Shown here in pieces: positions 1 through 7,848 of a DNA stretch of 44,912 bases; the first letter of the stretch is position 1, and every line of letters starts with the position of its first letter. A program made the translations under genes and the position numbers. The notes beneath the pieces are model-generated. The model had not been told where the DNA came from, did not search any database, and worked only from the letters and a program-made list of their open reading frames with translations. This stretch comes from Acidobacteriota bacterium (GTDB taxonomy: Bacteria > Acidobacteriota > Blastocatellia > Pyrinomonadales > Pyrinomonadaceae). The stretch lies in the NCBI GenBank assembly GCA_019639215.1, contig JAHBSH010000009.1:1-44912 (forward strand). Direction: 5' to 3'.

Positions 1-2
1 TG

Positions 3-254
3 TATTCGATATCATATTTATCAGTCTTACTTTTTTCGCGGATTTTGTTTACAGCATTAAGTTCAGCTACGAAAACATTTTCAGAGCTTTTGATCGAATC
101 AATAAGCGTTGGCCTCGCTATGCAGGAGCAAGCCGAGACATCAGACACAAACAGACATATGATAAAAAAGATTGAGAACAATGTGAGCAGCGACCTACAT
201 AGTATATTGGACATGGTAACTTCCTTATTTTGGATCTCTAAGGGCTTTGCATAA
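3..254 (+). CDS. C-terminal part of an unrecognised protein (partial)
   Basis: The reading frame is open from the first bases of the window to a TAA at 252, so if real this is the tail of a gene that begins upstream. The visible part starts with a hydrophobic stretch, continues with a Ser/Thr-rich helix and ends with another hydrophobic patch (SLFWISKGFA). No family is recognised. A TTG at 45 is the only internal start-like codon and has no clear ribosome binding site. Upstream sequence is needed to decide whether it is a gene at all. Confidence 0.25.
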   Translation, partial: YSISYLSVLLFSRILFTALSSATKTFSELLIESISVGLAMQEQAETSDTNRHMIKKIENNVSSDLHSILDMVTSLFWISKGFA

Positions 255-391
255 GTATAACCCTATATGTCAATAGTTAGCTGAAGGTAATTTGAACTGC
301 ATCTCTGGGAATCTTAGCGTCCGTTCAAGAACTAATTGCTCATTACAACCGCTTTTCTTTTCGTGTTCAAATCGCTATCCTGAATCTTTTT

Positions 392-1729
392 ATGGAGCCG
401 AGAGTTTCAAAAGGTATTGAGCGGCCGGAGTTTCTTGAACACGGGCTGGCGCCGTATTTTGAGCGGCTTTTGACGTTTGCGTCAACGGCAGAGCTGGAAG
501 CTTCGGCGGTACACGCTGAAATACGCGATGAGGCCGAGCGGATATTGAATGCTGTGGTCGCGGAAGAACGGGAGACAGCAGACAAGAGACAAGAGACAGA
601 AGACGGGAGACGCGAGGATGAAGTAAGGGAGAAAGGAAGTGAAGGAGTAGAGGAGAAAAATCCGCTATCCTCGAGCCAAGATCCGCAAGCAGACATTCTG
701 CTATCCGCGACCCGCAAGCCTCAGTCGGTCTCGGCGTTGGCGTGGAACATCGAGCGCGGAAATATTTTTGACGGCATCGTAAAGGCGTTAAAAGAGCATG
801 AAGGTTTGCGGGACAAGGACGTTCTGCTGCTTACGGAGCTTGACCACGGCATGGCTCGGAGCGGCAACCGTTCTGTCGCGCAGGAGATCGCCCGCGAGCT
901 TGGGCTAAACTACGCTTTTGCACCGGTTTACATTGCCCTGCAAAAAGGCAGCGGTGTCGAATCTGAGGTCGAAGGCGAAAACACAGCATCGATACACGGC
1001 CTGGCGATGTTCTCAAAATGGCCGATGCGGAATGTTCACGCCGTGCCTTTGCCAAACGGCAAGGACAAGATGTGGGGCAAGGAAAAACGCCTCGGCTGGC
1101 TGCGTGCTTTGGTCGCCGACATCGAACATCCTGCCGGAACGTTTCGTGCCGTTACCGTTCATCTGGACGCTCATTGTTCGCGGGCACATCGTAAATTGCA
1201 GATGCAGATCATCCTCGACCATCTGGCGACGCTGCCCGAAATGCCTACGCTTATCGGCGGCGACTGGAACACGACCACGTTCAATTCGCAAAGTTCCACG
1301 CGGGCGATAATGGGTTATTGGCGTCGAGTTTTCATGGGGCCAAAGAACGTGGCGAAAAATCATCTTCCGCATCCTGAACGCTATTTCGAACGTCCGCTCT
1401 TCGACATGCTCGAAAAGCGCGGTTATGAGTTTCGCTCAATGAACAACCTCGGAACAGGCACTCTCCATTACCACGTAGAAAGCATCGAAAAGAACACAAA
1501 TCTTCGCGATTGGGTTCCCGAGTGGTGTTTTCCGTTCATCTTTTGGGCGGCAAACCGCGTCGGCGGCAGCGTTTCGGGCCGTCTGGACTGGTTTACCGGC
1601 AAAGGCATCAAACCCGCAGGCCAAAATGCCGCCAAAACCATCGGCAACCTAAAAGACGAAAACGGCACACCGCTTTCCGATCATGACGCGATCAGCTTGG
1701 ATTTCGAGCTGGAACTTGCCCGGGCATAA
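392..1729 (+). CDS. Endonuclease/exonuclease/phosphatase (EEP) family protein
   Basis: A 445-residue protein of the DNase I-like metal-dependent phosphoesterase fold. Seen in the sequence: the first EEP motif WNIERGN (residues 118-124, Glu as metal ligand), TELDHG (about 147-152), the GGDWNTT motif (about 288-294, catalytic Asp and Asn) and a C-terminal SDHDAIS motif with the catalytic His (about 428-434). The substrate cannot be read from sequence and could be DNA, a phospholipid or a phosphosugar. No signal peptide is visible, so it is probably cytoplasmic. Residues 1-57 form a helical N-terminal extension. Residues 58-110 are a low-complexity segment coded by a purine-rich repeat and then a C-rich repeat, which looks inserted between the extension and the catalytic domain. 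The ATG at 392 has no strong ribosome binding site; a TATCCT box lies 10 nt upstream. Confidence 0.85.
   Translation: MEPRVSKGIERPEFLEHGLAPYFERLLTFASTAELEASAVHAEIRDEAERILNAVVAEERETADKRQETEDGRREDEVREKGSEGVEEKNPLSSSQDPQADILLSATRKPQSVSALAWNIERGNIFDGIVKALKEHEGLRDKDVLLLTELDHGMARSGNRSVAQEIARELGLNYAFAPVYIALQKGSGVESEVEGENTASIHGLAMFSKWPMRNVHAVPLPNGKDKMWGKEKRLGWLRALVADIEHPAGTFRAVTVHLDAHCSRAHRKLQMQIILDHLATLPEMPTLIGGDWNTTTFNSQSSTRAIMGYWRRVFMGPKNVAKNHLPHPERYFERPLFDMLEKRGYEFRSMNNLGTGTLHYHVESIEKNTNLRDWVPEWCFPFIFWAANRVGGSVSGRLDWFTGKGIKPAGQNAAKTIGNLKDENGTPLSDHDAISLDFELELARA
563..722 (+). repeat. Repeat-derived low-complexity insert inside the EEP gene
   Basis: The first half (about 568-657) is almost pure purine apart from scattered C and T, and carries short imperfect repeats of GAGACAAGAGACA and GAAGACGGGAGAC type. 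The second half (about 660-722) holds two imperfect copies of a CTATCC...CCGCAAGC unit. The insert keeps the reading frame and encodes a charged, probably disordered linker. The style differs from the surrounding coding sequence, which suggests that an intergenic-type repeat spread into the gene. Confidence 0.55.
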
Positions 1730-1752
1730 GTGATAAGTAACATGGGATAAGC

Positions 1753-1758
1753 TATAAT
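1753..1758 (+). promoter_or_regulatory. TATAAT box 6 nt before the start of the 1765 gene
   Basis: A perfect TATAAT hexamer ends 6 nt before the ATG at 1765. Transcription would begin at or next to the start codon, giving a leaderless message. No good -35 hexamer and no ribosome binding site are visible. The same arrangement recurs elsewhere in the window. Confidence 0.5.
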
Positions 1759-1764
1759 AACCCT

Positions 1765-2016
1765 ATGGAAGTTTCATTTTCACAGACGCTTAGTTTTGAT
1801 GCTGCTACTTTTGAATTTGACGTGCTGGAAAACCAGAACGGCAACGCGACCACTATCAAATTTGTGGTCGATGACAAACAGGTCAGCCCCGGCGATTCGA
1901 TCGTGGTCGTTTCAGGCGAAGAGATCTTGTTCCACGCGATGATCGGCAAAATAGAGAACGGCTTTGCTTACGCCGCCGACCCCAAAGGCTCTCTGCTGCC
2001 CGCAGGCATTCAATAA
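1765..2016 (+). CDS. Small conserved-looking protein of unknown function
   Basis: An 83-residue acidic protein without signal peptide or membrane segment. The alternating hydrophobic pattern (TIKFVVDD, DSIVVVSGEEILFHAMIGKIE) predicts a mostly beta fold. I do not recognise the family. It follows the EEP gene by 35 nt but has its own TATAAT box 6 nt before the ATG, so it may be transcribed independently as a leaderless message. Codon use is like its neighbours, and the frame is maintained over the full length. Confidence 0.6.
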   Translation: MEVSFSQTLSFDAATFEFDVLENQNGNATTIKFVVDDKQVSPGDSIVVVSGEEILFHAMIGKIENGFAYAADPKGSLLPAGIQ

Positions 2017-2124
2017 CTTAAAGTCTTGAGTTTGTATAAGCGGACAGCCTCTGCCGGTTAAAGGCCTACGGTTTCGCCGAAAGCTGAAACCCTCTTCTAA
2101 CCGATCTATTCTCTTCTCTGTTGC

Positions 2125-2200
2125 GGGGATGTAGCTCAGCTGGCAGAGCGCGGCGTTCGCAATGCCGAGGTCAGGGGTTCGATCCCCCTCATCTCCACCA
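2125..2200 (+). tRNA. tRNA-Ala (anticodon CGC)
   Basis: A complete cloverleaf of 76 nt with encoded CCA. The acceptor GGGGATG pairs with CATCTCC and contains the G3-U70 wobble pair that is the identity element of alanine tRNA. The anticodon stem CGGCG/TGCCG closes a TTCGCAA loop, giving anticodon CGC (codon GCG). The T arm is AGGGG-TTCGATC-CCCCT. No terminator is obvious downstream. Confidence 0.95.
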
Positions 2201-2394
2201 TCTATTGGTAAGTAGAATAAAGATTTCACAAGCTGATGGCCCATGGCGACTTAGCTACCTGTAATAACAAGGTTAGAAAAATGATTTTCCGACACTTTCA
2301 TTATTTGGACAAACCCTGAAGTAATCATAGAATCTAATAGGCTTATCTCTTTGGAAATTTATTGAATAGACGATATTGCCGGAAGGTTTGAGTG
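2201..2394. other. Intergenic region between tRNA-Ala and the 2395 gene
   Basis: About 190 nt without a supported gene. The only clear signal is a GGAAGG ribosome binding site near 2381-2386 serving the ATG at 2395. No hairpin terminator for the tRNA can be seen. Confidence 0.5.
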
Positions 2395-3549
2395 ATGAGT
2401 GTTTCTCTGTCATATTTACGGCCCTTTTATTTTTTCGGGGTCACATTTCTCCTTTTTGTTCTTCTGAATGTTTCAGGTTCTACGGGATATGCTCAGAGTG
2501 TAAAGCCTGAGCTGGGCATTGGCCATCAGGTGCGTTCCGATGAGATGGAACCCGACGATCTTCCTCGCGGAAAACCTGTTGATGAATTGCCGTCATTGCC
2601 GGTGTCAGATGATCCTGATGAGCCTTTTATATGCGTTCCTACGTATTATGGCTTTGATCTGCGTAGAGGCATCGTATCCGCAGAGGACAAACCTCTTATT
2701 CCCGCAAAGATCAAGGATCTGGCGCCGATCAGTATTGTTACGTCTGAACAAAAGCGCTCAGTATTCGAAACAACAGAACCAACCAGCATGTCGGCAAGAT
2801 TTGGGCGGGGATTTTCTCTTTCCAAAAAACAGATCATCGAAGGATTTTCGTTTGACGATACCATGCCGCTCAGGCCTCAATACGGTGGGAATTTTGCGGA
2901 CAATGATGATGAGGACGACGACGGTGACGAAACCTCGATGCCGAGTGAAAAGTTTCATTGGCGACCTGCCATTCGCCAATCATTGATGTTCCTCAGCGTC
3001 CAGCACGGATATGCTCTTATCTTTCAGGAAAAAACACGCCGTGCGCTCAAAGGCCCGTTTTTCAGCGATTATTGGCGTTCGATAAAAGGAACAAGCGGAT
3101 GGGACGACGGCAACCGGTTCTTTACAAATTATATTGCTCACCCGATGCAGGGCGGCCTGACGGGATTTATCTATGTTCAGAATCACGACCGCTCGCGTAA
3201 ACAGATGTTTGCAGAATCACGTCAGTATTGGCGTGACAGAGCAAAGGCTTTTGTCTGGTCAGCGGCGTGGAGCACACAATTTGAACTCGGCCCGATCAGT
3301 CAATCTTCTATCGGCAACGTCGGTATGTATGGAAGAATGGGTTACGTCGATCTGGTCATCACGCCGACCGTAGGTACGGCATGGCTTATTTCCGAAGAGG
3401 CCATAGACCGCTATATTATCCGTCATGTCGAAACAAAGTCGTTCTTAATGAAGGTCACGATGAGAATGCTTCTAAATCCTATGCGGACAATGGCAAATCT
3501 GCTTCGTTTTCGCGAACCATGGTATCGTGATCGTCCGTTCGGACATTAG
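2395..3549 (+). CDS. Exported protein of unknown function
   Basis: A 384-residue protein with an N-terminal signal sequence (hydrophobic core FYFFGVTFLLFVLLNVSG, then AQ at about 33-34). A linker of about 140 residues, containing a strongly acidic patch (DNDDEDDDGDE, roughly 163-173), precedes a C-terminal domain. That domain contains a region of small and aromatic residues (NYIAHPMQGGLTGFIYVQN, then GRMGYVDLVITPTVGTAW) and ends with a basic/aromatic tail. The HP-x-x-G motif and Gly/aromatic strands are reminiscent of outer-membrane-associated DUF3943-type proteins, but I am not sure of that link. The start is set at ATG 2395 because GGAAGG lies 8 nt before it; a GTG directly upstream is less likely. 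Confidence 0.7.
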   Translation: MSVSLSYLRPFYFFGVTFLLFVLLNVSGSTGYAQSVKPELGIGHQVRSDEMEPDDLPRGKPVDELPSLPVSDDPDEPFICVPTYYGFDLRRGIVSAEDKPLIPAKIKDLAPISIVTSEQKRSVFETTEPTSMSARFGRGFSLSKKQIIEGFSFDDTMPLRPQYGGNFADNDDEDDDGDETSMPSEKFHWRPAIRQSLMFLSVQHGYALIFQEKTRRALKGPFFSDYWRSIKGTSGWDDGNRFFTNYIAHPMQGGLTGFIYVQNHDRSRKQMFAESRQYWRDRAKAFVWSAAWSTQFELGPISQSSIGNVGMYGRMGYVDLVITPTVGTAWLISEEAIDRYIIRHVETKSFLMKVTMRMLLNPMRTMANLLRFREPWYRDRPFGH

Positions 3550-3621
3550 AGCGGAAAAACATGTATTTTTAGAGATTCCTTGTATTGGCCGTGCATCTTT
3601 TGGGAAAATTATAGGCATCTT

Positions 3622-4464
3622 ATGAAAGATATGTACAAAATGATGCGTATTTATGTTGAAAGGGTAGGTTTGGCAGCAGCGGTACTCATAATGTTTGCCG
3701 TTGCGGGGTATGGACAGCAATCTGCCGGCATCACGCCGCAGAATCTGTCCAAGGCAGAAACTGACAAGATCGTAGCCGCGTTTACCTCACACGAAAAGGA
3801 ATTCCGTGATGCACTGACCAGCTACGTTTTTAATCGTAGTGCGACCATCCAGACCATAGGCATGGGCGGACAGGTCACAGGTGTTTACCGCCGCGATTCT
3901 TTTATGACCTTTACCGGTGCCGGTGAACGATTCGAACGCATCACCTATTTTCCGGTCCCGACCATCAGGGAAATAAACATTACACCGGAGGATATCGAAG
4001 ACCTCGGTGGGGTAAATCCATTTGCTCTTGAGCCCCAGGCCATAGATCAGTACAACTTTACCTATCTTGGAAAAGAGAAAGTCGATGAACTGATGCTTCA
4101 TGTTTTTGAGGTACAGCCAAAGGTTATCCCAGATCCTAAAAAGAGCAAACTACGAGTGTTTTCAGGTCGTATCTGGGTTGATGACCGCGACCTGATGATC
4201 GTCAAATCAAAAGGAAAGGCTTTGCCCGAAGACAAAAAGAATAAATACCCGATAGTAGAAACTTGGCGCGAGAATATTGACGGAAAATATTGGTTCCCGG
4301 CTTACGCTTATGCCGATGATGAGCTGGTCTTTGAAAATGGTTATTCAGTAAAGATGAGAATGAAAGTGACCTACACGGATTACAGGGTCGGACGTTCTAC
4401 CGTTATCATTGGCGATGATGTAGAGGTTCTGGATGACAAACCGGCTGCTCCTCAAAAACCGTGA
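3622..4464 (+). CDS. Exported LolA-like / outer-membrane lipoprotein-sorting-like protein
   Basis: A protein of about 280 residues with a signal peptide (core VGLAAAVLIMFAVAGYG, cleavage near GYGQ). The mature part is rich in beta strands. The run of an N-terminal helix, strands VTGVYRRDSFMTFTGAG, a Pro-rich turn, FEVQPK, FSGRIWVDDRDLMIVKSKG and WRENIDGKYWFPAYAYADDE resembles LolA/LolB-fold proteins annotated as outer membrane lipoprotein-sorting proteins. The periplasmic role is inferred from the fold only. The frame is open upstream to a TTG at 3580, but an ATG cluster at 3622-3643 directly precedes the signal sequence and is the likely start. A strong terminator follows at 4507. Confidence 0.65.
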   Translation: MKDMYKMMRIYVERVGLAAAVLIMFAVAGYGQQSAGITPQNLSKAETDKIVAAFTSHEKEFRDALTSYVFNRSATIQTIGMGGQVTGVYRRDSFMTFTGAGERFERITYFPVPTIREINITPEDIEDLGGVNPFALEPQAIDQYNFTYLGKEKVDELMLHVFEVQPKVIPDPKKSKLRVFSGRIWVDDRDLMIVKSKGKALPEDKKNKYPIVETWRENIDGKYWFPAYAYADDELVFENGYSVKMRMKVTYTDYRVGRSTVIIGDDVEVLDDKPAAPQKP

Positions 4465-4506
4465 ACATTCTTAATTAAGATTGCGCAATAACAAGATATT
4501 TACCAC

Positions 4507-4539
4507 AGCGGCGGCACATGAACCGCCGCTTTTTATTTT
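4507..4539 (+). terminator. Rho-independent terminator
   Basis: An 8-bp GC-rich stem (AGCGGCGG / CCGCCGCT) with an 8-nt loop is followed by TTTTATTTT. It ends the 3622 gene and overlaps the stop codon of the convergent plsC gene. Confidence 0.85.
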
Positions 4540-5324
4540 CCTAGTTCCTCGGCGACCATACCGCGAACTTCGGTGATCAGGTCCGCGATCTCCTTTCCTT
4601 CTATGTTTACAGGCGGCAGCAGGGACATCTCTATTGTTCCCGGATATGCTACACCGGTTCGCTTGCCCATCATCATGTCTGTGTTCCTTATCGCCACCGG
4701 GACTATGCGTGCCCCCGTTTGCAGGGCAAGGTGAAAGGCTCCTTTCTTGAAAGGCAAAAGCTCGCCCGGCATCGCCCTTGTGCCCTCGGCAAATACGCCA
4801 AATGAGCTGCCGCTTTCCATCACCTTTCGAGCCTTTTCCATTGAACGCTTTGCCCGGTCAGGATTTGAACGGTCGATAGCAAAGATATTCACGTAATGCA
4901 TCCCTTGTCCAAGAACCGGAACCTTCAAAAGCTCCTTTTTGGCGACCAGACCTATCTTGTGTCCGGTATAGAAAAAGAGCGTTGCCGTATCAAGATACGA
5001 GCGGTGATTTGATATAAAAACGTATTGCTCGTTGGGGTCAAGGTGTTCCTTGCCCGTTACGTTTATCGTCGCTCCACAGGCTTTCAACCACTGTGCGGCT
5101 CCCCAGCGAGCCACGGGATAAAGCCACATTTTCCGATTGATGATGCCGAGAAAAATCAGCGATGGAATGCCGACGATCAGAAGCAGAGTTCCTGCCAGCG
5201 TCCAGCACCACCAATAGCGGAGTTTCCCCGCGAGCCGTGATTTGTTAGACTCAGGAACAGCAAACACCAGTTTTTTATTTTCCAGCACAGCCTTTGAAGG
5301 TGGTTTCCGAGACATATGAGACAT
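4533..5324 (-). CDS. plsC: 1-acyl-sn-glycerol-3-phosphate acyltransferase
   Basis: PlsC/LPLAT-family acyltransferase of about 263 residues, which adds the second acyl chain to lysophosphatidic acid to make phosphatidic acid at the cytoplasmic membrane. Seen in the sequence: an N-terminal membrane helix (WTLAGTLLLIVGIPSLIFLG), the catalytic NHRSYLD (NHx4D) block, the FAEGTR substrate-binding motif and the GARIVPVAIRNT block. Several ATGs lie at the 5' end. I place the start at 5324 because GGAAAG precedes it, although the spacing is short; 5342 and 5315 are alternatives. The 5' end is divergent with, and close to, the M14 peptidase gene. Confidence 0.88.
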   Translation of the reverse strand: MSHMSRKPPSKAVLENKKLVFAVPESNKSRLAGKLRYWWCWTLAGTLLLIVGIPSLIFLGIINRKMWLYPVARWGAAQWLKACGATINVTGKEHLDPNEQYVFISNHRSYLDTATLFFYTGHKIGLVAKKELLKVPVLGQGMHYVNIFAIDRSNPDRAKRSMEKARKVMESGSSFGVFAEGTRAMPGELLPFKKGAFHLALQTGARIVPVAIRNTDMMMGKRTGVAYPGTIEMSLLPPVNIEGKEIADLITEVRGMVAEELGK

Positions 5325-5369
5325 TATCTTTCCGCGCGTCAATTTACGAATGATAAGGAATTAACCGGC

Positions 5370-7790
5370 ATGAGACAACATCCGCAAACGCTTTGGTACG
5401 GTATGACACGCAGATATTGTGTCGTTCTTCTCATTGCGATGTTCATGGCAATTTCAGCCGTCGCACAGGTTCCGACACCAAAGTCGGTGCTCGGATTTCA
5501 TCCGACCGATGATCGGACGATAGCTGACTGGACGCAAATACATGATTATTTCGGAAAGCTCGATGCCGCCAGCGGCCGTGTAAAGGTGGAGGAATTTGGC
5601 AAAACCACGCTCGGCAAGCCGATGATCGTTGCCTTTATCTCGTCAGAAGAAAACATCCGCCAACTGGACAAGTACCGCTCGATCTCGCAAAAGCTCGGCG
5701 ATCCAAGAAAGATCGCTGCCGGAGAAAATGCAGATGAATTGATAAAGACCGGAAAGTCCATCGTCTCAATCTCATGTTCGATACATTCAACGGAGATCGT
5801 TGCGTCGCAAATGTCGATGAACCTTGCTTATGAGCTTGCTACCGCAAATGACGATGACACGCTTGAGATACTGAACAACACGATCCTGCTTCTTATTCCG
5901 TCATCAAACCCTGACGGCATCGACATCGTTGCCGATTGGTACCGCAAAACGCTCGGGACAAAAAGCGAAGGAACAGCTCCGCCGGAGCTTTATCATCACT
6001 ACGCCGGGCACGACAACAACCGCGACTGGTTCATGCTCAATCTGGCAGAATCCAGAGCAATAACTAAGCTATATTGGCAGGAATGGTTTCCGCAGATCGT
6101 CTATGACGTTCATCAGATGGGATCGAACGGTTCGCGGTTCATCATCCCGCCGTTTTTCGATCCGCCGTATCCGCGTATCCCGCCATCAATAGTACGGGAC
6201 GTCGGTCTCGTAGGCTATAAAATGGCTGCGGACCTGCAGGCTGCAGGTGTAAAAGGCGTAGCTACGAATACGACCTTTGATATGTGGTGGCATGGCGGAT
6301 TTCGCACCGCGCCTTATTACCACAATTCCATCGGCATCTTGTCTGAGGCCGCCAGTGCCAATCTGATGACGCCGATGGAAGTTCCCAACGAAAGATTAAA
6401 GGCGACCGGTCCGGCACGCGGTCTTCCGTCTCCGCTTGAGCGGGCAATAAATCTGCCGGATCCTTGGGAAGGAGGAACGTGGCGTCCTGCTGACATTGCC
6501 AATATTGAGATGATCGCCAGCCGTTCGACACTTGGTCTGGCGGCAAAATACCGCACACGTTATCTGCGTAATTTTTATAACCTCAACAAAGCCGGGCTTG
6601 AGCGTGACCCGAACGAGCCGCAGGCGTATGTTCTGACAGCCGGACAACCCAATACCGAAACAATTGCACGTTTTCTGGACATTTTGATGTGGCATGGCAT
6701 CGAGGTCTATGAAATGACCCATGAACTGTGGTTCAAACACGAGAAAGATATTGATAACTATCACGAAATGCCGCTTGGCAGTTTCCTGATATTTGTCGAT
6801 CAGCCGCAGCGGAACAATATCCTCAGCCTCTTCGAACAGCAGGTCTATCCTGACCGCATCAACGCAAATGGCGAGCCGGATCGTCCGTATGACGTTGCCG
6901 GTTGGACGCTCCCGCTTCAGATGGGAATTCAGTCGGACGTCGTCTGGGACACGCGTGACCTGGAGAAATTTCGCGATACATTAAAGCCGCTTAAAAACGT
7001 TGATCAGGCAAGGGCAGTAATGAATCTTTCTCCCGCAGGGCCGTTTGCCAAGGTTCGCAATCCGCTGAAGAGCCCAGGCCGTGTCGGATTATATAAAGGT
7101 TCGGCCGGTTCTATGGATGAAGGCTGGACGCGATATGTTTTTGATACGCACCAGATAAAATACACGTCGGTCACAGATCGCGATGTGCGTTCGGGTAGGC
7201 TGGATTACGATGTCATTGTGCTTCCATCGATAGGCGAAAGCGGTTTGGTCCGCGGCCTTTCGGCGGAACGTTATCCTGATGAATTTGCGGGCGGCATTGG
7301 CGAACAAGGTGTTTCCAACCTGAAAAAATTTGTTGAGGACGGTGGCCGCCTTGTCTGTTTTGATGCCTCATGCGGATTTGTCATAAAAACGCTTGGCCTG
7401 CCGATAAAGAATGCTCTTTCGGACGTTCGAAGAAATGATTTTTATAATCCGGGTTCTATCGTTAAGCTGATGGTGGATACACGCCAGCCGCTTGCCCGAA
7501 ACACTTTCCCGGAAACACCGGCGTATTTTACCAACAGCTCTGCTTTTGAGGTTGCTCAGGATGCGATGAATGTACGGACCATTGCTTGGTATGCCAGGTC
7601 GAACGCCCTGATGTCCGGCTGGATGCTCGGTGAAAAATATATCAATGGCAAGACAGCCATCGCCGAAGCGACACACGGCAAAGGCAGCGTCGTCCTGTTC
7701 GCCTTCAGGCCGCAGCACCGCGGACAATCGTGGGCGACGTTCCCGTTCATCTTTAATGCCTTGGAGAAACAGGCGGCAACTGCAAATTAA
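5370..7790 (+). CDS. Secreted M14-family zinc carboxypeptidase
   Basis: An 806-residue zinc metallopeptidase of the carboxypeptidase A (M14) clan with a signal peptide (core CVVLLIAMFMAISAVAQ). Zinc ligands are visible as HSTE (His139, Glu142) and the His in YDVHQMGS (His248), with the catalytic Glu probably in ILSEAAS (Glu326). The SNPDG and NNRDWF blocks are typical of the family. The catalytic domain covers about the first 360 residues. The remaining part, to about 800, is an accessory region that includes a glutamine-amidotransferase-like stretch (GRLVCFDASCGF) and probably folds separately. The start is set at ATG 5370 (AAGGAA upstream); the frame is also open from 5316. The natural substrate is unknown; a role in peptide scavenging is inferred. 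Confidence 0.85.
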   Translation: MRQHPQTLWYGMTRRYCVVLLIAMFMAISAVAQVPTPKSVLGFHPTDDRTIADWTQIHDYFGKLDAASGRVKVEEFGKTTLGKPMIVAFISSEENIRQLDKYRSISQKLGDPRKIAAGENADELIKTGKSIVSISCSIHSTEIVASQMSMNLAYELATANDDDTLEILNNTILLLIPSSNPDGIDIVADWYRKTLGTKSEGTAPPELYHHYAGHDNNRDWFMLNLAESRAITKLYWQEWFPQIVYDVHQMGSNGSRFIIPPFFDPPYPRIPPSIVRDVGLVGYKMAADLQAAGVKGVATNTTFDMWWHGGFRTAPYYHNSIGILSEAASANLMTPMEVPNERLKATGPARGLPSPLERAINLPDPWEGGTWRPADIANIEMIASRSTLGLAAKYRTRYLRNFYNLNKAGLERDPNEPQAYVLTAGQPNTETIARFLDILMWHGIEVYEMTHELWFKHEKDIDNYHEMPLGSFLIFVDQPQRNNILSLFEQQVYPDRINANGEPDRPYDVAGWTLPLQMGIQSDVVWDTRDLEKFRDTLKPLKNVDQARAVMNLSPAGPFAKVRNPLKSPGRVGLYKGSAGSMDEGWTRYVFDTHQIKYTSVTDRDVRSGRLDYDVIVLPSIGESGLVRGLSAERYPDEFAGGIGEQGVSNLKKFVEDGGRLVCFDASCGFVIKTLGLPIKNALSDVRRNDFYNPGSIVKLMVDTRQPLARNTFPETPAYFTNSSAFEVAQDAMNVRTIAWYARSNALMSGWMLGEKYINGKTAIAEATHGKGSVVLFAFRPQHRGQSWATFPFIFNALEKQAATAN

Positions 7791-7836
7791 GCGTCGCACA
7801 TCTTATAGAGTTATTTACAGGCTCAATGAACGGCAA

Positions 7837-7842
7837 TATTAT
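7837..7842 (+). promoter_or_regulatory. TATTAT box 6 nt before the SpoIID gene
   Basis: TATTAT ends 6 nt before the ATG at 7849, and no ribosome binding site is present. This fits a leaderless transcript, as at 1753, 27236 and 36953. Confidence 0.5.
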
Positions 7843-7848
7843 TGAATT

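Noticed and set aside
568..722. CRISPR-like array in the purine-rich tract
   Set aside because: Units are short, imperfect and without regular spacers, and the stretch stays in frame within a gene.
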